Shown: one piece after another, positions 1 to 10,699 of the stretch
How the letters are laid out: every line of letters begins with the position of its first letter
Numbering within the stretch: the first letter of the stretch is position 1
DNA from: Lathyrus oleraceus
Taxonomy: Eukaryota; Streptophyta; Magnoliopsida; Fabales; Fabaceae
Assembly: GCF_024323335.1 (NCBI RefSeq)
Contig: NC_066580.1
Span: 87,529,391-87,593,390, forward strand
Direction of reading: 5' to 3'
DNA: 64,000 bases
Translations under genes and position numbers: made by a program
The notes under the pieces: generated by a model
The model's input: the letters and a program-made list of their open reading frames with translations, nothing else
The model's database searches: none
Told to the model about the DNA's origin: nothing

Positions 1-59
1 GGATGCAATGCAATATGATTCTACATGCAGGGATGCAAAATGCTGGGTAGAATGCCAAG

Positions 60-640
60 CCTAGGCAAGGGAATCTGCTGGGGAAATGATCACCATCTTC
101 TGGACCCTGGCAAGGCTGTTGGAGATGCACAGCGCAAAGAACTCTGTGGGGAAATGACTCGCCACACGGTGTTCTAGAAATGACGAAATACCGAGATTCT
201 GACTAGGGAGAGAACGACACTGAAAACCTGCTGTTGGGGAAAGCGATAGTGGTTATGGCAACCAAGATCTGCGAGAGATGACTCAGCAGGGGAAGCAAAC
301 ACCGATACGGTACCGAGGTTCTGCTTCAAGGAAAGAAACCATGGATCTGGCATTGGGATTATCGATCTGGCCTCGAACTCTGAGGAGCAGCCGCTTCTGC
401 TGGGAAGATACAGTCTGGCACTGTCAACTCCGCTGGGGGTATATAGTCTGACACTGTCAACTCTATTGGGGAGTGTATAATCTGAAACCACCGCTTGGGG
501 GGGAGGTACAGTGGTGAAAAACTGTTGGGGATTGAAGAATCCAACGCTCTAATCAGCTCTGCAGGGATAAGATACCGAATTCGTCTGTTGGCGAAAACAT
601 TCACGATCATCTGCAGGGGATTTTAGGGAAATGCCCTGAG
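60..640. repeat. Degenerate short repeats in the 3' UTR of the minus-strand Tat element
   Basis: A motif close to CTGYTGGGGA recurs about eleven times on the plus strand, for example near 73, 134, 231, 286, 391, 429, 463, 490, 524, 562 and 609, at irregular spacing of roughly 25-95 bp. Ogre-type elements are known for tandem repeats in this position. No protein gene is supported here. Confidence 0.5.
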
Positions 641-1108
641 GGTACCTGTTATGAATAGACGATCCAAAGCACTTAAAATTTATAGCAATTTTAAATGTTT
701 ATTAAGCATGTACCTGTAAAGCTCTTATGTGTCATGATGCAATGTTTATCAAAAAATTCGGACGTCATTTTTGCAAACAAAACAGAAAAATGAAAATGAA
801 AACAGAGATATACTGAATAACATGATTTTATTGATTGAACGGCCTCTGAATAGGCATTTACATCAGGAAGCAATCCCTGGAAAGAGGTAATCGCACAACA
901 GATAAAAACAGACATTAATCTAATGGCAATGTGAAATGGATTTCTATTGGGTTCCAATTCTGCTATGACTTACTCGTCTTCAAGATCCTCCAGATGATCA
1001 GCTTTCTGAAAAGAGTGATTGGACTGTTTCCTATCCTTCAAAAGTTTCCAGTCATTGACACGAGATGAGATTTAGAACTACTCAGAACGCAGTCATTCGC
1101 TTAATCCC
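641..1108. other. Rest of Tat 3' UTR, no gene seen
   Basis: This is AT-rich untranslated sequence between the degenerate repeats and the conserved block next to integrase. No coding similarity or repeat was recognised. Confidence 0.6.
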
Positions 1109-1319
1109 TAACTTTTTCCTGGATCGCCCTTTTCGGGTTTTCAATCCACCGGGATACCCATTTTTGCCTAAGTTGCCTTTTCAGGTTTTCAACTTACCGG
1201 GTGTACGATCTTTTCATTTTTAATCCCTAATTTTTGCCTGAACCTTTTCATTTTCTTGGTTCGTCGGGATGCCCATTTTTTTGCCTTGACTATTCTTTTT
1301 ACTGTCCAGCGGGTCTATT
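1109..1319 (-). other. Conserved 3' UTR block downstream of integrase (copy 1)
   Basis: Directly after the integrase stop there are repeated short phrases: on the minus strand GGCAAAAAT-type words and GAAAACCTGAAAAGGC-type words, separated by GATCC and CCGGTGG-like words. The same phrases in the same order follow the integrase stop of the plus-strand Ogre copy at 46061-46270, although the two elements are clearly diverged. Confidence 0.6.
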
Positions 1320-2366
1320 TTATGCGAAGTATTTTTTAACTGCGTCTGAGTTCACAGGGGAAGTGAAGTTTTCACCATCCATAATTGCAAGCATTAAGGC
1401 CCCACCATCAAAAACCTTGGTGACAATATACGGTCCATCATAGTTAGGAGTCCACTTGCCCCTGTGATCTGTCTGAGGAGCAAGGATCCTTTTTAACACC
1501 AAATCTCCGACCTGGAAGCATCGAGGACGCACTTTCTGATCAAAGGCTCTCTTCATTCGACTTTGATACAACTGCCCATGATAATTGGCTGCCATTCGCT
1601 TCTCTTCGATAAGACTCAACTCATTGAACCTTGTCCGAATCCATTCAGCTTCGTCTAACTTGACATCCAACAGGACTCTTAGAGAAGGAATCTCCACTTC
1701 AACAGGTAGGACTGCTTCCATACCATACACAAGGGAGTAAGGGGTTTCCCCGGTTGATGTACGTACTGAAGTACGGTACCCATGCAAGGCGAAGGGTAGC
1801 ATCTCATGCCAATCTCTGTACGTAACGACCATCTTCTGCACAATCTTCTTTATGTTCTTATTTGCCGCTTCAACAACACTGTTCATCTTAGGGCGGTAAG
1901 GGGAAGAATTGTGATGCTGAATATTGAAGTTCTGGCACAAATCCTTCATCATTTTGTTGTTGAGATTAGAACCATTATCAGTGATGATTCTTTCGGGAAT
2001 CCCATAGCGACAAATGATTTCTTTCTTGATGAATCGGGCAACCACATGTCTGGTGACCTTCGCAAATGACGCTGCTTCGACCCACTTGGTGAAATAGTCG
2101 ATGGCAACAAGGATGAAGCGATGCCCCTTGGAAGCGGTCGGCTCAATCTTTCCAATCATATCGATGCCCCACATAGCGAAAGGCCACGGCGAAGACATCA
2201 CATTCAAAGGATTCGGCGGCACATGCACCTTATCAGCATAAATCTGGCATTTATGACACTTCCGAGCATATTTGAAACAATCAGATTCCATGGTCATCCA
2301 GTAATAACCCGCTCTCAATAATTTCTTAGCCATTGCATGTCCGCCGGCATGAGTACCGAAGGAGCC
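1320..2366 (-). pseudogene. Tat integrase (C-terminal part of pol), cut from upstream pol by a stop codon
   Basis: This is the retroviral-type integrase that inserts element cDNA into the genome. The zinc-binding region is readable (GTHAGGH, then CHKCQIY). The catalytic core follows with D (DYFTKWVEA), D (TDNGSNLN) and E (VVEAANKN), then a C-terminal region ending DAVKKYFA. The frame is continuous with the RNase H segment upstream except for an in-frame TAA at 2369-2367, just before the zinc-binding region. All HHCC and DDE residues appear present, so the stop is the only evident lesion in this part. Confidence 0.88.
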
Positions 2367-3893
2367 TTAATGAACTTCCTGCATTAACATGTCTGCTTCG
2401 TGTCTGTCCACGCATCTGAGCAAAACCATGTCGAAGTTCCTCTTATACAGAACATCGTCTTTGTTCAAGAAGAAACTGCCTGTCAATCTTCTCAAAGTCT
2501 TTCTATCATTGTTGGATGCCCCTGCAGGGTACTCTTGATTCTTCAGAAAGCGCTTGATGTCGTGATACCAGGGCTTGTCGTCAACTACCAGTTCAGCAGC
2601 AAACACATACGCGGCCCTGTCGAGGCGCATCACATCGATCCTGGGAGCGTGGTTCCACTGAATCACGTTGATCATGGAGGATAGAGTGGAAAGAGCATCT
2701 GCCATCTGGTTCTCATCACGAGGTATGTGATACAGCTTTACTGTTGTGAAGAAAGTTAATAGTCTTCTCGTGTAATCTCTGTAAGGGACCAGATTGGGCT
2801 GGAGAGTGTTCCAATCACCATTCACTTGATTGATCACCAGAGCTGAATCTCCGAAGATGTCCAAAGTCTTGATTCTCAAATCAATGGCTTGCTCAATACC
2901 CAAGATACAGGCTTCATACTCAGCTTCATTATTAGTGCACTCGAAAGTCAGACGAGCGGTGAAAGGCATGTGGGCACCTTTCGGAGTTGTAATGACAACA
3001 CCAATTCCACTTCCTCTGGCGTTGACGGCCCCATCAAACATTAAAGTCCACTTTTCGTCTAGATCAGGTCCCTCTTCAACAATTGGCTCTTCACAGTCTT
3101 TCATCTTGAGGAACATGATGTCTTCATCTGAAAAATCAAACTTCATCGGCTCATAATCTTCAACCGGCTGTTGAGCAAGATAGTCTGACAGAATACTCCC
3201 CTTGATGGCTTTCTGGGAAGTATACTGGATGTCGTACTCTGTCAGTACCATTTGCCAACGAGCGACTCTTCTGGTGAGAGCTGGCTTCTCAAATATATAC
3301 TTGACTGGATCCATTTTGGAGATCAGTAAGGTTGTGTGAGACAGCATGTATTGTCTCAATCGCTTAGCAGCCCATGCAAGTGCACAACATGTTTTTTCAA
3401 GCATTGAGTATCTCGACTCGCAATCTGTGAATTTCTTACTCAGGTAGTAGATGACATGCTCTTTCATACCTGTCTCGTCGTGTTGACCGAGAACACAACC
3501 CATGGAATTGTCCAGTACTGTCAAATACATAATCAGCGGTCTCCCTGGGACCGGAGGCACAAGGATAGGAGGATTCTGCAAATACTCTTTTATCTTCTCG
3601 AACGCCCTTTGACAATCATCATTCCACCTGATAGCCTGATCTTTTCTCAACAATTTGAATATTGGCTCACACGTGGCTGTTAGGTGAGAGATGAACCTCG
3701 CAATGTAGTCCAACCTCCCTAAGAAACCACATACTTGTTTCTCTGTTCTTGGCTCAGGCATTTCCTGTATCGCTTTCACTTTGGCTGAATCCACCTCAAT
3801 CCCTTTTCCTCTAACAACAAAACCCAATAGTTTTCCAGATCTCACCCCAAAAGTACACTTGTTCGGATTAAGCCTCAGCTTGAATTTCCTCAA
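2367..3893 (-). pseudogene. Tat RT C-terminus plus dual RNase H
   Basis: The segment begins in the connection after the RT palm (LRLNPNKCTFGVRSGKLLGF). It continues with the Ty3-type RNase H region and then a second, archaeal-type RNase H. The first RNase H lacks the expected catalytic Asp (MYLTVLDNSMGCVL where active Ty3 enzymes have a DAS motif). The second has the D-E-D-D set: MFDGA, EAEYEA, GDSALV, ADALS. A second RNase H is an established trait of the Tat lineage. The segment is out of frame with the RT upstream and ends at a premature TAA. The first Met of the open frame is not a real start. Confidence 0.85.
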
Positions 3894-4793
3894 ACGCTCA
3901 AACAGTTTCTACAAATTCACCAAATTTCTTCTTCTGTCTGAGATTTGGCAATCATATCATCAACATAAACCTCGATTTCAGGATGAATCATATCATGGAA
4001 CAGAGTCACCATCGCTCGCTGATATGTTGCTCCGACATTTTTCAGACCAAACGGCATCACCCTGTAGCAGAAGGTGCCCCATGGGGTTATGAATGTTGTC
4101 TTCTCCATGTCTTCTGGTGCCATCTTAATTTGATTATAGCCAGAAAAGCCATCCATGAAGGAGAATACCGAGAACTGAGCCGTGTTATCCACCAAAACGT
4201 CAATGTGAGGTAAGGGGAAATCATCTTTAGGACTAGCCCTGTTCAGATCCCGGTAGTCAACACACATCCGTACCTTTCCATCCTTCTTAGGTACCGGAAC
4301 GATATTTGCAACCCATGGCGGATAATTTGTGACTGCTAGAAACCCTGCATCCAACTGTTTTTGCACGTCTTCCTTTATCTTGACAGCCATCTCTGGTCTT
4401 GTTCTTCTGAGCTTCTGCTTGACCAGAGGACAACCTTCTTTGAGCGGCAAGCGATGTACCACAATGTATGTGTCAAGCCCTGGCATGTCCTGATAAGACC
4501 AAGCGAAGATGTCAACATACTCTTGCAGCAATTCAATCAACCCCTTCTTCACATTGTCTTCCAAAGCAGCCCCTATCTTGATTTCTCTCTTGGCGTCCTT
4601 GGTGCCGAGATTAATCACTTCAACAGACTCTTGATGCGGTTGAATGACCCTTTCCTCCTGTTTTAATAACCTGGTAAGTTCTTCAGGGAGTTCACAGTCT
4701 TCATCACCCTCTTCTTCAGCTTGAAAGATTGGATTTTCAAAGTCGAAGCGAGCCATAGCAGAACCGTTATCAATAGGATCCGGTGATGTGCAT
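3894..4793 (-). pseudogene. Tat reverse transcriptase, exon 2 start, frameshifted at its end
   Basis: RT motifs are in order: VPVPKKDGKVRMCVDYRDLN, DGFSGYNQI, the MPFGLKN region and the active site YVDDMIAKSQ. Upstream is an acidic linker (EEEGDEDCELPEEL). The coding exon should begin at 4793, after the predicted splice acceptor. The open frame upstream to 4858 lies in the intron. An indel near 3920 ends the frame (TEEEIW, stop), while the homologous plus-strand Ogre continues without break. Confidence 0.87.
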
Positions 4794-5045
4794 CTGCATG
4801 AGTGATGGTATGTGCTTATGAGTGTGAAAAAAAAAGAAAAAAAGTGGAAACTAAACAAAACATTGCCATTTTTTTTTGAAAAACTACAAAAATAGAAAGA
4901 CAGGGAACGAAATATTTGAATGCAAAAAGACGTCCTTTATTTATGATAAAAAATGCAAGTGTCACATAGATGAGCCCTACAATGAGTCATTACGCCTTGG
5001 CGGAACGTAAGACTTGGATATGCATGAATAAACAAAGAAAATTAC
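4794..5045 (-). other. Predicted intron between gag and RT of the minus-strand Tat element
   Basis: The donor is GAGGA|GTAATT at 5045 and the acceptor TGCAG|A at 4794, with a long T-rich tract upstream of the acceptor. Removing these 252 bases joins GA to A, giving a codon that keeps gag in frame with RT. Splicing between pro and RT is established for Ogre elements. The coordinates are inferred from sequence and from the matching intron at 42338-42588. Confidence 0.72.
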
Positions 5046-6332
5046 TCCTCCAGACAAGTGGCTTGGATAATCTCCTCAGAAGACCAATTGTTGAGAACTT
5101 CACCCGGGATCCTCGGACGCACCCAGTTATCGATGTCACAATCACTATCCCCTTCTTGATTGTTGACCGCAGAGACTAATTTGACTTCTCCTTCAACCAT
5201 GTTAACGTTGGCTCCACCATGTTGGGGCATGGGATTGTTGACGACATTAGGAGCTGGTGCAAAGTTAACGGCCTTTGAATCAATGAGGTCATGAACTACG
5301 TGCTTAAAAGCTTTGCAGTTCTCAATATTGTGGCCAGGTGCCCCAGAGTGGAAGCTACACCTAGCGTTGGCGTCATAACCCACCGGAAGCCTACCAACGA
5401 GAGGAGCCAGAGTGCGCAACTGCACAAGTTGTAGTTGTTGAAGACTAGAAAGAAATTGAGCGTACGACATTGGAAGGGTGTCGAAACGTCGGTCCATCGT
5501 CCTTGGCCTCGGTTGATAGGCGGGTTTGTTACCCGGTTGTTGTGGTTGGTACTGAGCTGGTTGATGCCGTGGTTGTTGTTGTTGTAGTGGTTCTGCAGTT
5601 GGAATGGTCACAGTCGCAACATACGGTTGCTGATGATAGTTCTGAAAATTATTCCTCCGGTTATCCCTGTTCTGATAAGAAGATATGGCACTTGCATCCC
5701 CTTCTCTCCTCTTCTGTCCCTGAATGAACGGCTTCTTCACCCCTGATGAGGATCCACCTTCACTCTGGGTCTTGTATGTCCTCAGGTAATTCTCCACCCT
5801 CTCTCCGGTAGAGACTACATCAACAAAATTGGAGGCATTGCAACCCACCAGGCGCTCCAAATAAGGTCCTGGCAGAGTGTTCATGAACATGTTATCCATT
5901 TCCTTCTCCAACATAGGAGGTTGAACACGGGAAGCTGTTTCTCTCCAGCATTGAGCGTATTCTCTGAAGCACTCATTGCTTTTAAGAGACAGATTTTGAA
6001 GTTGAGTTCTGTCCGGAGCCATGTTTGCATTATACTGATACTGCTTCACGAAAGCCTCAGCCAAATCCCTCCAGCAACGGATGTGGGCTCTGTCCAGCCT
6101 CATATACCATTCCAGGGATGCCCCAGCTAGGCTATCCTGGAAAAAGTACATAAGCAACTTTTCGTCATCGGAGTATGCAACCATTTTACGGAAATAGGCT
6201 TGCACATGGGTCTTCGGGCAAGAGTTGCCATTGTATTTGTCAAATATCGGGACCTTGAATTTCGGTGGCACTCTCACATTTGGGACCAACCCCAAGTCAG
6301 CAACATCTACTCCCAGAGGATTTTGTCCTTCC
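5042..6332 (-). pseudogene. Tat gag, C-terminal two thirds, protease domain absent
   Basis: Gag forms the particle. Conserved gag sequence (PPKFKVPIFDKYNG, WRDLAEAFVKQYQYN, LPGPYLERLVG) is followed by a Q/P-rich stretch and a zinc-knuckle variant of form C-X2-H-X5-H-X4-C (CSFHSGAPGHNIENC). About 60 residues later the frame ends in DSDCDIDNW...LNNWSSEEI, which matches the end of the gag-pro protein of the other Ogre copy. The intervening protease region, roughly 1.5 kb there and with its DNGSSLN motif, is missing here without loss of frame. The N-terminus lies at 30636-30967. Confidence 0.85.
6328..6332. other. Target-site duplication CTTCC, left copy (Sirevirus-like element)
   Basis: CTTCC at 6328-6332 is repeated at 30631-30635, on the other side of the element starting TGTAGATG and ending TTTCA. 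Confidence 0.95.
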
Positions 6333-6393
6333 TGTAGATGATTGATTGGCTGCATTGTATGGTAAAACACTAGCTGGATTCTAATGCCTTGAC

Positions 6394-8080
6394 TGATGTC
6401 ATGACATGCTGTAAAGGTGTTTGTGTGACTGCATTGTAGGTTAGAATATCTAGCTGTACTCTGATGTCTTGACTGATGTCATGACACACTTGAGTAGTTT
6501 ACTGCAGGATTAGCTAATACAGGATTCATTGAATGTCAAACTGGATGTTATGACATTCATCCCTGTCAGCAAATACTAAGGAATAGAATAGTTGGTGTTC
6601 TGTTAGAACTCAGTATTTATTTTCAGTCTGGTGATCAAGGAAATACCAGATCTGGCATAAGGCCTACTTTCTGAATGTCAAACTGGATGTTATGACATTC
6701 ATCATTGACAGCATATACTGAACAATAGACAGAGTGGTGTTCTGCTACACTTCAGTATGTTTATCAGTCTGTTCTTCAAGAGGATAACAGAACTGACTTA
6801 AGGCTAAATGTGTAAATGTCAAATTGGATGCTTTGACATTTATTAATGTAAGCTGTTACTGTAGAATGGACAGATTGGTCCTGTACAGTTCAGCAAATTT
6901 GTACAGTCTGTTTTCAGGAAAAACAGACTTAGCATATGGACCTTGATGTCAAGCTGAATGTTGTGACATTCATTCCTGACAGCATATGCTATATTGTAGG
7001 TTGTTTAGTTTTTCTGTTTCAGCATTTTTCTCAGGCTAAAATCCAGGAAACCAACAACCAAGCTACAATTAAGGAACCTAACAAATAGCCTATTTGTTAG
7101 CACACTAATATGTGGAAATTAGTTAGAATCCTATGTGGCATTATTTGTGGAGGTCTTGAGATATTTTAGGAACTAAATATGGAGATATTTTAGGAACTAA
7201 GAGATTGAAGACCTTGATTGTAGCAGAAACCTTCTGCTGGTTTTGTAACAGCAAAGAACAAGTTTGCTGCGATTTCTGAAGGCCCAAATCCAGTTGGGTG
7301 ATTAGGTTATAAATAGCTTATTGTAACCTAGTTTTTGTAAGCCTCTTAGAATGAAAATTTAGGGGTGTGTGTGAGGTAAACCTCCCAATCTGTGGGAAGG
7401 TTACCATGTGTTTCTCAGTGTTCAAAGCTGAGAGTGTTTGTAACTCAAAGCCTGTAGGCAAGAGTGATTATGTTCTTGAACGAAGCTATGAAGCAAGTTC
7501 AAGTTGTTTTAACATTACATTGTATTTGTAGTGATAGGAATGGAAACTGGAGGTTTCTATCTAGGAGTTCCTAGGTATAGATTGCATTGGGTAGGGATTA
7601 AGTGAAGAGTTGTAAACGGGGGAGTTTAACTCTGAATTAATACTGCTGATAGTGGATCTTCTTCCTGGCTTGGTATGCCCCCAGACGTAGGTGAGTTGCA
7701 CCGAACTGGGTTAACAATTGCTTGTGTTTTTACCTTCTGCACACTATATTTTGTCTGTTATAACTCAGTCTGGTTTTAGTCTGTTTATGAAGGGAATAAC
7801 AGATATGACACATAGCCTGCAGTCTGAATGTAAAACAGAATGTTATGTCATTCACCATTGACTGCTGATATTGATGGACTGGTTGATCTGTTACAGTTCA
7901 CTCATCTGTAATGTTGGGACAGGTGATGTTCAAACCAATGTTGAGACATCATGCTGATAACTGGGCAGGATAAATAAACATAAGGGCTATGTTTGATTTC
8001 TACTGTGTGTTTCCACTAGATGGACAGAACTAGGTGTTCCTCCATTCTAGGGTGATATAGAAGCAGATGTCGTGACATCT
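6394..8080. repeat. Array of nine TGTCA/TGACA inverted repeats in the LTR
   Basis: Small palindromes or hairpins lie at about 6394-6406, 6474-6486, 6531-6560, 6672-6701, 6813-6841, 6943-6972, 7824-7853, 7924-7951 and 8065-8080. Some are compact (TGATGTCATGACA, AGATGTCGTGACATCT). Others are AATGTCA and TGACATT arms around a spacer of about 13-16 bp. The same array is in the 3' LTR. Confidence 0.8.
7307..7317 (+). promoter_or_regulatory. Putative TATA box, Sirevirus-like 5' LTR
   Basis: GGTTATAAATAGC lies mid-LTR, with the same sequence at about 29730-29740 in the 3' LTR. This is the expected place for the element promoter. Confidence 0.6.
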
Positions 8081-8208
8081 GTGAATGTGTGCATATCAGT
8101 ACTAGGTTTTAATTTGTATAACTGTCTTGCTGTATTAGTAACAATGTTAGATCAGATGTCATTACTTGGAGTAGAACATCTAAACTCTGACTACACTAGA
8201 ATTTCAAA

Positions 8209-8220
8209 TGGTATCAGAGC
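8209..8220 (+). other. Primer binding site (initiator tRNA-Met) of the Sirevirus-like element
   Basis: TGGTATCAGAGC begins three bases after the 5' LTR and is the standard plant copia primer site. Confidence 0.92.
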
Positions 8221-9338
8221 AGGCATCCTGTTCTGTTTCTGGATGAGATCCATGGGTGATACTTTCTGGTATCTTGCAAGGAGTTATGTTAGTACTGATG
8301 GTGGAATCGTTGGAAGGTTCTGTGATTCCCCTGAATGGTCCCTTGAAGTAGGTGGATGGACTGTTCATGACTGGAATGGTGTGTACCTGTCTCTGGAGGT
8401 TGGCAATTGGCCTTTGTGTGGGACAGCTGTGCCAGTATTGAATCACATTCAAACTTGGTATGGTCTTGGAGGCTGATCTGGTGAAGTGTGTGTTCATAGG
8501 TTGAGTTGTATTATGATTTCCGCTGCATAATACCTGGCAAAACTCAAACTCTGATGTAGTTTCCCCTCTCATGGATGAAAGGCTGCTGCATTCAAGATGT
8601 CATCATAATCTACTGAAGATGTCAAAGATACTTGAGTATCCTCAAGTCCACTCATCATGACGTTCTCACTTCAGGATGATAAGAATCACCTAATCACTGA
8701 TTCTTTTACTCTCTTGGGTAGTGTATATGAAGACCTTGAAGTCCTTCAAGGAGGGTTTGTTCCAAGGAGGTGGAACTAATGTTCTATGGGATGTTAGAAC
8801 ATGTTGTTCAACAAGTATGCAGCTACTAGTTGAAGAGAAGATGTTGTTTAGGTGTCAAACAAAGAGATACTTTTGTTTGAAACCTACTCCTGACCTGGAA
8901 GAGGAGACATCTGTGTGAGCTAAGTTGACAAGGGTAGGGTCAACTGTGTGTATGCTCAAGAAGGTCACTAGAAGTGGAGCTGGTTGAGATGTGACATTGT
9001 GCAATCCCTGCTGTGTGCCTTATTCCTGTAGACTGATCAGGGTTGGATAGTTGTTCCCTGAAGTACTATGGTGTACTGGAAGACAAGTCCCCTGGATGAT
9101 AGAAGTCAATAATGGGGAAACCTGACTGCTATTCCGTTTAAGAGGATTGGGACCATGAATCTTGTTATTCAAACACCACGATCAGAAGTGGCAGTTCTTT
9201 CAAGGAGTGAGAATATGAAGATTCAGAAGTTGGTTGAGGTAGTATGCTCTGGCAATGCATATCTACTGTTGACTGGTGTTGTTTTCGTTCACTAGTACGT
9301 ATGGTCAGCTGAAGTCTGATTGGTGTGATTGGAGTATG
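8221..9338 (+). other. Internal region of the Sirevirus-like element, left part, no protein recognised
   Basis: This 1.1-kb stretch follows the PBS. Its open frames are short and show no gag or pol motif. The frame at 8072-8476 crosses the LTR/PBS boundary and is not a gene. The stretch is interrupted at 9338 by the second copia element. Confidence 0.65.
9334..9338. other. Target-site duplication GTATG, first of three copies (inner copia)
   Basis: GTATG precedes the left LTR here. It recurs directly after the left LTR (10700-10704) and after the right LTR (26224-26228). A simple insertion would give only two copies. Confidence 0.93.
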
Positions 9339-10699
9339 TGTTGGTGTAAGCCCTAGAGGCCAATACTTTTGGTACTTGTATCGAATTATTTATTAATAAT
9401 AAAAGGAATTTTTCTTTATTATGTTTGTTTAATAAAGTCCCTGGAATAGATAGTCCATTTAATGTATCAAGTATGACTTAATCATGAGATCACATTAAAC
9501 ATAAGGACACTATTCTTAAAGTGTCCGTAGTCAAGCTTTATTATGAAATGGGATAACATTAAAGCATGGAGACTATTATGTTTGTAGACTGATGATCACG
9601 TCTCATGGATCATGGATAAAGAGTTATCAAGTCTTAAACATAGGTATGAATATTAAGAGTAATATTCATACTGGATTGACCCGCTATGAGAATACTATAT
9701 AGAAAGTTATGCAAAGTGTCATAAGTTATTCTCATGGTGATAATAGTGTATACCACTCTTCGACCTGAAACCACTATGGATCCTAGATGTAGAGTCGAGT
9801 GCTTTATTGCTGATCCAACGTTATCCGTAACTGGATAACCATAAAGGCAGTTGATAGGTACTCCACGAAGCATGCTGAGGGACATGAGTGTCCTAGATGG
9901 AATTTGTCAATCCTGCTTAACAGGATAAATGTCTATGGGCCCAATATTGAACTGGACAAGGGTGACATGGTCTATACCTTGTGTTCAATATAGACATAAG
10001 GGCAAAGGGGTAATTATACACATAATTATTATCACAGAAGGTTTTGTCAGATCACATGACATTTTCGTGACTTGGGTAGCAGTGATGTGTTGCTAGATAC
10101 CGCTCACTGTTTATTATGTTAAATGCATGATTTAATATAATTGCCAACGCCGCGAAAACCTATAGGGTCACACACAAAGGACGGATTGATGAGAGATAGA
10201 ATAATTAAGGAACATCGTAAGGTACGGTGTACTTAAGAAGAATACGAAATATGGTAAAGTACCAAATACTTAAGTGATTTTGGCATATTCTAAGATATGG
10301 GCCAAAATGCACTTAAGTGGGCTTTTTGGCTTGAAGCCCACACAAGTGGTTCTATAAATAGAACCCCTTGGGTAGAAGCATTCACACTCCAGACAACACA
10401 ACTGAAGAGTTGGAATTTCGTATCTCTCTCTCTCTCACTCAAAGCCTTCACTCACAAACAGCTAGCACTGCGATTGAAGGAATCCGTTCGTGTGGACTGA
10501 GTAGAGACGTTGTCATCGTTCAACGTTCGTGATCGCCCCGTGGATCTGTATCAAAGGTTGATCATTGTCAGAGATTTGCACCAAAGGTTTGAATCTCCAC
10601 AAGAGGTAACGATTCTATCACTGATCATGCTCATTCGTAAGGATCATTAAAGGAGAAATTTTTAAATTCCGCTGCGCCTTGGATGGCTATTCTCCTTCA
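9339..10699 (+). repeat. Left LTR of the inner copia element
   Basis: It starts TGTTGGTGTAAGCCC, ends CTCCTTCA, and is flanked on both sides by GTATG. Three differences from the right LTR were seen by eye. The isolated LTR-with-TSD look mimics a solo LTR, but the leader and pol of the same element follow 762 bp later. Confidence 0.92.
10352..10360 (+). promoter_or_regulatory. Putative TATA box, inner copia left LTR
   Basis: CTATAAATAG lies about 350 bp before the LTR end, followed by a CT-rich stretch. The same site is at about 25876-25884 in the right LTR. Confidence 0.65.

Larger units (their letters stand above)
6333..8206 (+). repeat. 5' LTR of the Sirevirus-like element
   Basis: The LTR starts TGTAGATG and ends ATTTCA, and is the same length as the 3' copy. 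It contains a TATA-like TTATAAATAGC and nine short inverted repeats of the TGTCA...TGACA kind (listed separately). Confidence 0.93.

Noticed and set aside
1..60. 3' LTR of the minus-strand Tat element at the left edge
   Set aside because: No match to the ends of the LTR at 32195-33766 was found. The 3' LTR must lie outside the window.
8072..8476. 134-codon gene on the plus strand
   Set aside because: It crosses the LTR end and primer site of the Sirevirus-like element and has no recognised domain.
9339..10699. Solo LTR of a copia family
   Set aside because: It has TSDs on both sides, but the leader, pol and right LTR of the same element follow, and the right LTR carries the same TSD. It is the left LTR of one rearranged element.
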